Of a stretch of 10,162 nt of DNA, positions 7,173-10,162 are shown one piece after another. Position 1 is the first letter of the stretch. Each line of letters opens with the position of its first letter. Under the pieces are notes generated by a model that searched no databases, was not told where the DNA came from, and was given only the letters and a program-made list of their open reading frames with translations. This stretch comes from Acidimicrobiales bacterium (GTDB lineage Bacteria; Actinomycetota; Acidimicrobiia; Acidimicrobiales; JAKAVM01): positions 1 through 10,162 of the forward strand of contig DAIDIS010000005.1 of NCBI GenBank assembly GCA_027451785.1, written 5' to 3'. The position numbers were made by a program, and so were the translations under genes.

Positions 7173-7788
7173 CGAGCAAGATAGGCATTCAACCGAGGAG
7201 TGCATTGCGCTGGCTTCTCAAGCGTTGGCTGCGGGAGAGGTGATAGCGATCCCCACGGATACCGTCTACGGGTTGGCTGTGGCGATCAATCCGAAAGGGA
7301 TCTATGGCGGGGAGAAGCTGTTCAGGATAAAGGGGCGTTCCGAGTCAGCGAACCTTCCGGTGCTTGTGTCGGGCCTCGACCAGGCCGAAAGCGAAGTGGC
7401 TGTATTCAGTGAGACGGGCTTGAGGTTGGCGAACGCCTTCTGGCCCGGCGCCCTCACATTGATCGCCAAACGTCACCCAGGACTGAAAGCCTACCTGGGA
7501 GAGAACGTCGAGACGGTAGGTGTCAGGTGTCCCGAAAGCGAACTAATCAGGGGAATCTGCGAGAGGATTGGGCCGATTGCAACCACGAGCGCCAACCGAC
7601 ACGGCTCTCCGCCATTGGATTCCGGCGACGCTATTGCCGAAGAGTTTCTCGACGAAATCGATCTTTTGGTCAATTATGGCAAATTATTTGGGATTGCTTC
7701 GACAATTGTCGATGTAAGTGGTGAAGAGATCAGGATGATCCGAGAGGGGGGAATTGGCGTGAGCCAGATCAAGGCGAACTCAGGGTAG
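7150..7788 (+). CDS. tsaC: L-threonylcarbamoyladenylate synthase (TsaC/Sua5/YrdC family)
   Basis: Makes threonylcarbamoyl-AMP from threonine, bicarbonate and ATP, the first step of t6A37 modification of ANN-decoding tRNAs. It has 212 residues: only the YrdC domain, without the extra C-terminal Sua5 domain, hence the short TsaC type. Motifs: IPTDTVYGLA (34-43), KLFRIKGR (56-63) with the conserved KxR, FWPGALTLI (97-105), VGVRCP (123-128), TTSAN (145-149), ASTIVD (183-188) and IREGG (197-201). The start is TTG 7150; no ATG occurs in the first 50 codons, and the ribosome site AAGGGG (7139-7144) fits. It overlaps prmC by 23 bases in another frame, as expected for the last gene of the rho-to-tsaC cluster. 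In many actinobacteria a wecA/tagO-like gene and the atp operon follow; here a surface-protein gene does. Confidence 0.94.
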   Translation: MTRIIQLDEQDRHSTEECIALASQALAAGEVIAIPTDTVYGLAVAINPKGIYGGEKLFRIKGRSESANLPVLVSGLDQAESEVAVFSETGLRLANAFWPGALTLIAKRHPGLKAYLGENVETVGVRCPESELIRGICERIGPIATTSANRHGSPPLDSGDAIAEEFLDEIDLLVNYGKLFGIASTIVDVSGEEIRMIREGGIGVSQIKANSG

Positions 7789-7798
7789 CAACCGCGCT

Positions 7799-7833
7799 TA
7801 CTTCAGGTAACAACAACGCGTACTGAAGGTAAC
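7799..7833 (+). repeat. Two imperfect 13-base repeats spaced 22 bases apart
   Basis: TACTTCAGGTAAC (7799-7811) and TACTGAAGGTAAC (7821-7833) match at 11 of 13 positions and lie exactly two helical turns apart. The differing centres (CTTCAG and CTGAAG, 7801-7806 and 7823-7828) are perfect reverse complements, so the element can also form a hairpin with a 16-base loop. It lies 10 bases after the tsaC stop. It could be a protein-binding site or part of the 3' end of the tsaC mRNA. Confidence 0.4.
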
Positions 7834-7874
7834 CCTGGCAACTAGCAGGGATTGAGACTCGGCACCGAGTTCAA
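7833..7874 (+). terminator. Two tandem hairpins after tsaC, possible transcription end
   Basis: The first hairpin is CCCTG (7833-7837) pairing with CAGGG (7846-7850) over an 8-base loop. The second spans 7852-7874: GACTCGG against CCGAGTT around a small GCAC loop, extended by TTG/CAA beyond one bulged A. The second is the strongest hairpin I see in the window's intergenic DNA. No T-run follows (the next bases are GAAACTTTAC), so it is not a classical intrinsic terminator. It may act with Rho, stabilise a 3' end, or be a regulatory structure for the downstream gene. Confidence 0.4.
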
Positions 7875-7903
7875 GAAACTTTACTAAGAACGTATAGCGG
7901 TAT

Positions 7904-7921
7904 TGTTACAGTTCTGTTACA
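7904..7921 (+). promoter_or_regulatory. TGTTACA direct repeat with 11-base period; candidate response-regulator site and promoter region
   Basis: TGTTACA occurs at 7904-7910 and again, identically, at 7915-7921, separated by GTTC. A 7+4 arrangement repeating every 11 bases is the geometry bound by OmpR/PhoB-family response regulators, including the E. coli Pho box and actinobacterial PhoP boxes; the sequence itself is not a Pho-box match. The repeat lies 103 bases before the surface-protein start. TTGTTA (7903-7908) could double as a weak -35, with possible -10 elements AAAGAT (7925-7930) or TATCCT (7938-7943); neither is strong. The assignment rests on geometry and position only. Confidence 0.4.
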
Positions 7922-8020
7922 CATAAAGATCTGTGCATATCCTTATGGGAGCGAGGCCTCATTTGGGGGGACTTGCCTGAGGGAATATCCGCTACCTAAG
8001 ACAGTCGGAAAGTGGGCTAA
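7922..8020 (+). other. Leader region of the secreted protein gene
   Basis: About 100 gene-free bases between the direct repeat and the start codon. It holds a perfect 8-base palindrome GAGGCCTC (7953-7960). CCTCA (7957-7961) can alternatively pair with TGAGG (7978-7982), so two mutually exclusive small structures are possible. I compared it with the cyclic-di-GMP and cyclic-di-AMP riboswitch cores and see no match. Translation probably uses GGAAAG (8007-8012), a weak ribosome site. An in-frame TAA at 8018-8020 fixes the start at GTG 8021 or ATG 8024. Confidence 0.4.
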
Positions 8021-8023
8021 GTG

Positions 8024-10162
8024 ATGGGAAAACGGTTCGTAAGGCTCCTTGCGAGCATCGCCAGTGCAGTAACGGTCGCAGGGATGTTCACCCTGGCGAC
8101 AACTGCCTCTAGTGCCGTAGCGGCGTCGGGGACTGCGACATTTAACGCCAGCTACAGCTTGACCTGTTCGGTCCCTGTTGTAGGGACTCAGACGATCGGC
8201 ATGTCGATCACAGGCACGGCACCGACCTCGGTGACTGCGGGCCAGACATTCTTCATCACCAACTCCTCGGCATCCCTAACTATTCCGGGTTCGGCCATTT
8301 CGGCTGCAACTTCTCTTTTGGGGGCCAAAGCAATCACGATCACTGCGAGCCAGTTCCTCGTGACCGATAACGGGACACCCGCTTCGGTCGACCTCGGGGC
8401 AGCTCCGTTCGGGCCACTGGTTTCGGCCAGTACCCCGATCTCGGGCTCTAACCCAGCCACGGTGACCGTTCCAGCGACACCAATCGCGCAGATCGGTCCG
8501 GTGACGGCTCCGTCGAGCGGCACCTTTACGGCATTGCCGGGTGCATCCACCGCCGACATCTCGTTCACGACAGCCAACGGTAAGACCGACTTGGGCAACG
8601 CTACCTGCGCAGCCCCGACAAATCCTTCGCCGATGGTCTCGATCCCGGTCTCGGCAAACACGACGCCGACGGTAACCGGAGTTTCCCCGACCAGCGGCCC
8701 GGCTTCCGGTGGCAATACGGTGACGGTGAGCGGAACCAATTTCTCGACCACTGCCTCGAATGACACGATCTCCTTTGGCGGCAACGCCGGAATGGTCATG
8801 AGCTGTACTTCCACTTCCTGCTCGGTCATGCCACCGGCAGGTACCGGCTCGGTGGACGTGGTAGTCACCGTAAACGGCCAAAGTTCAGCCACCAGCTCCG
8901 CCGACAAGTATCAGTACCAAGGTGGGGCACCCATCGTCACCTCGGTTCTCCCTCAGGGCGGTTCAAGCTCGGGTGGTACTTCGGTAACCATCTCGGGTAG
9001 CGGCTTTACAGGTGCAACTGCGGTCGATTTCGGCACCGCTTCGGCAACCGGCGTCACCGTGAACTCCGACTCGTCCATTACCGCCACGTCGCCCGCCGGT
9101 TCCGGCACGGTTGACGTGACCGTTTCGACACCCAGCGGAATCAGCGGCATCACCAGCGGCGACAAGTACACCTATACCTCCGCCGGTGGATCGGGCACGC
9201 CCGTCAACCTGTCGTTCAACTACACCTGCCAGGTCCCGGTCCTCGGAACCGAATCGATTCCGTTGACCCTGACCGCAACGGCACCTTCTTCGGTCGCCGC
9301 CGGCCAGGCTGCATTCCTAAGCAACGCTCAGGCATCGATGACAATCCCGGGTTCTGCGATCCAGACCGCCACGGGCGTTCTCGGGGCCACTGCAATCTCG
9401 ATGACGACGACTCAGTTCGTGATCAATGCGAGCGGAGCGTCACCTTCGTCTGTTGACCTCGGGCAAGCACCCTACGGTCCCATCACCGTCGGGCCGTTCC
9501 CGATCTCGGGCTCGAACTCGGTAACCATCCCGATCCCGGCGACTGCCATCTCGGCCATCGGACCGTTCACCGCAAACTCAAACGCCACTGCCATCGTCGG
9601 TAGCATCGGCGATGCCACGGCCAACTTGAGCTTCACGACTTCCGCCGGCAGCTCGCCCATCAACGGTGTGACTTGTACTCCTCCGTCCGGCGCACCCACG
9701 GTCAGCATTCCCGTCACCGGTGGTGGAGGAGGAGGCGGAACTCCTCCGCCCGCTCCGACCGTCTCGGCCGTAAGCCCCAGCAGCGGCCCAGCCGCCGGTG
9801 GTACAGCCGTTACCGTTACCGGCACCGGATTCACGGGAGCCACTCAGGTATCCTTCGGGGGAACCGCGGGCGTCAACATGAGCGTGAGCTCTGACACCAC
9901 CCTTACGGTCACTTCTCCGGCCGGATCGGGCACGGTGGACGTCACGGTCTCGAACACATCGGGATCGAGCTCGGCTAACGCTGCCGACAAGTTCACCTAC
10001 ACGCAACCCACCGGTGGTGGAGGCGGCGGTGGCGGCACTACGACCACTGCTCCGTTCACGGCCAACCTGACATTGTCTTGCGCCGTCCCGATCGTAGGCA
10101 CGCAAAACATTGCTCTTACGCTGTCAGGAACCGCACCTACATCGGTAGCCTCGAAGTCGACC
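8024..10162 (+). CDS. Secreted multidomain protein with IPT/TIG domains and a second repeated Cys-paired module (3' end beyond the window)
   Basis: Exported, probably surface-associated or extracellular; function unknown. 713 codons are visible without a stop. Residues 1-34 form a Sec signal peptide: MGKRFVR, a hydrophobic core (LLASIASAVTVAGMFTLATTA) and an AVA-type cleavage site at about 33. Order after that: module A1 (38-213), TIG1 (214-299), TIG2 (about 302-386), module A2 (394-565), a 7-Gly linker, TIG3 (about 575-663), an 8-Gly linker, and the start of module A3 (from about 678). TIG signature SPTSGPASGGNTVTVSGTNF recurs as LPQGGSSSGGTSVTISGSGF and SPSSGPAAGGTAVTVTGTGF. A modules carry Cys48/Cys195, Cys402/Cys551 and Cys686. 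The protein is rich in Thr, Ser, Ala and Gly, with almost no charged residues. No sortase or other anchor is visible, as the C-terminus is missing. IPT/TIG domains usually act in adhesion or carbohydrate binding. Confidence 0.9.
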   Translation, partial: MGKRFVRLLASIASAVTVAGMFTLATTASSAVAASGTATFNASYSLTCSVPVVGTQTIGMSITGTAPTSVTAGQTFFITNSSASLTIPGSAISAATSLLGAKAITITASQFLVTDNGTPASVDLGAAPFGPLVSASTPISGSNPATVTVPATPIAQIGPVTAPSSGTFTALPGASTADISFTTANGKTDLGNATCAAPTNPSPMVSIPVSANTTPTVTGVSPTSGPASGGNTVTVSGTNFSTTASNDTISFGGNAGMVMSCTSTSCSVMPPAGTGSVDVVVTVNGQSSATSSADKYQYQGGAPIVTSVLPQGGSSSGGTSVTISGSGFTGATAVDFGTASATGVTVNSDSSITATSPAGSGTVDVTVSTPSGISGITSGDKYTYTSAGGSGTPVNLSFNYTCQVPVLGTESIPLTLTATAPSSVAAGQAAFLSNAQASMTIPGSAIQTATGVLGATAISMTTTQFVINASGASPSSVDLGQAPYGPITVGPFPISGSNSVTIPIPATAISAIGPFTANSNATAIVGSIGDATANLSFTTSAGSSPINGVTCTPPSGAPTVSIPVTGGGGGGGTPPPAPTVSAVSPSSGPAAGGTAVTVTGTGFTGATQVSFGGTAGVNMSVSSDTTLTVTSPAGSGTVDVTVSNTSGSSSANAADKFTYTQPTGGGGGGGGTTTTAPFTANLTLSCAVPIVGTQNIALTLSGTAPTSVASKST
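8135..8662 (+). repeat. Module A, copy 1 (Cys-paired repeat)
   Basis: About 175 residues, beginning just after the signal peptide. It shares with copy 2 the ordered motifs LTCSVPVVGTQTI, GTAPTSVTAGQ, LTIPGSAI, LGAKAI, SVDLGAAPFGP, PISGSN, IGPVTA and a late Cys in NATCAAP. Cys48 and Cys195 are 147 residues apart. From memory, the TCxxPxxGxQ opening resembles actinobacterial DUF6801-type domains; this identification is tentative. Confidence 0.65.
8663..9180 (+). repeat. IPT/TIG domains 1 and 2 in tandem
   Basis: Two immunoglobulin-like units of about 85 residues. Each starts with PxVTxVxPxxG and a GG(N/T)xVT(V/I)SGxxF strand pair, passes GTGSVDVVVTV or GSGTVDVTVST, and ends in an ADKYQYQ or GDKYTYT closing strand. 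TIG1 alone has a close Cys pair (SCTSTSC). Confidence 0.85.
9203..9718 (+). repeat. Module A, copy 2
   Basis: Matches copy 1 along its length: YTCQVPVLGTESI, ATAPSSVAAGQ, MTIPGSAI, LGATAI, TQFVI, SVDLGQAPYGP, PISGSN, IGPFTA, and the late Cys in GVTCTPP. Cys402 and Cys551 are 149 residues apart, almost the same spacing as in copy 1. The constant Cys pair suggests one disulfide closing each module. Confidence 0.65.
9719..10036 (+). repeat. IPT/TIG domain 3 flanked by poly-glycine linkers
   Basis: A run of seven Gly codons (9719-9739) followed by TPPPAP precedes TIG3. A run of eight Gly codons (10013-10036) followed by TTTTAP comes after it. TIG3 itself has SAVSPSSGPAAGG, VTGTGFTGATQVSFGG, GSGTVDVTVSN and ADKFTYT, closest to TIG2 by eye. 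The mixed GGN codons form short repetitive DNA tracts. Confidence 0.8.
10052..10162 (+). repeat. Module A, copy 3 (cut by the window edge)
   Basis: The visible start FTANLTLSCAVPIVGTQNIALTLSGTAPTSVASKST repeats the opening of copies 1 and 2, including the TC/SC-x-VP-x-x-GT core and APTSV. The A-TIG alternation therefore continues beyond the window. Confidence 0.65.

Noticed and set aside
7922..8020. Possible cyclic-di-GMP or cyclic-di-AMP riboswitch before the surface-protein gene
   Set aside because: The conserved core segments of the GEMM and ydaO classes are absent; only small palindromes are present.
8188..8907. 239-codon open frame on the minus strand, antisense to the secreted protein (and a similar one at 9472-9843)
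   Set aside because: The plus strand encodes a signal peptide and recognisable TIG repeats. The antisense frames are Val/Pro/Glu-rich mirror images produced by the repetitive codon use.

Overview
The window looks like a chromosomal segment of an actinobacterium (Actinomycetota). Two things point there: the gene order rho, rpmE, prfA, prmC, tsaC, and a Rho factor carrying a long Ser/Gly/Asn/Arg-rich insertion between its N-terminal helical domain and its RNA-binding domain. Base composition is moderately GC-rich and two of the genes start at TTG. I lean towards an Acidimicrobiia-like lineage, but this is inference and the sequence does not settle it.

Left part, minus strand (1-2330): an alpha/beta hydrolase with a HGGYW oxyanion motif is followed 33 bases downstream by a membrane-anchored GGDEF-EAL protein (cyclic-di-GMP type) that runs off the left edge. 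The GGDEF-EAL gene is split by an apparent frameshift: its first two transmembrane segments lie in one frame, the other four and both signalling domains in the next. The GGDEF motif is degenerate (EGDEI) and the EAL motif is intact.

Middle part, plus strand (2634-7788): a translation/termination housekeeping cluster. It encodes transcription terminator Rho, ribosomal protein L31, release factor 1, the methyltransferase that modifies the RF1 GGQ glutamine, and TsaC, which makes threonylcarbamoyl-AMP for the t6A37 modification of tRNA. prmC and tsaC overlap by 23 bases and look translationally linked. L31 keeps three of the four usual zinc-site cysteines.

Right part (7789-10162): a gene-free stretch of about 230 bases with several small hairpins, a 22-base-spaced repeat and a TGTTACA direct repeat at 11-base spacing (typical geometry for OmpR/PhoB-family regulators). 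It leads into a large secreted protein that runs off the right edge. That protein alternates IPT/TIG immunoglobulin-like domains with a second repeated module of about 160-175 residues carrying two widely spaced cysteines, with poly-glycine linkers around the third TIG domain. It is the least ordinary item in the window and is most likely a surface or extracellular protein of unknown function.
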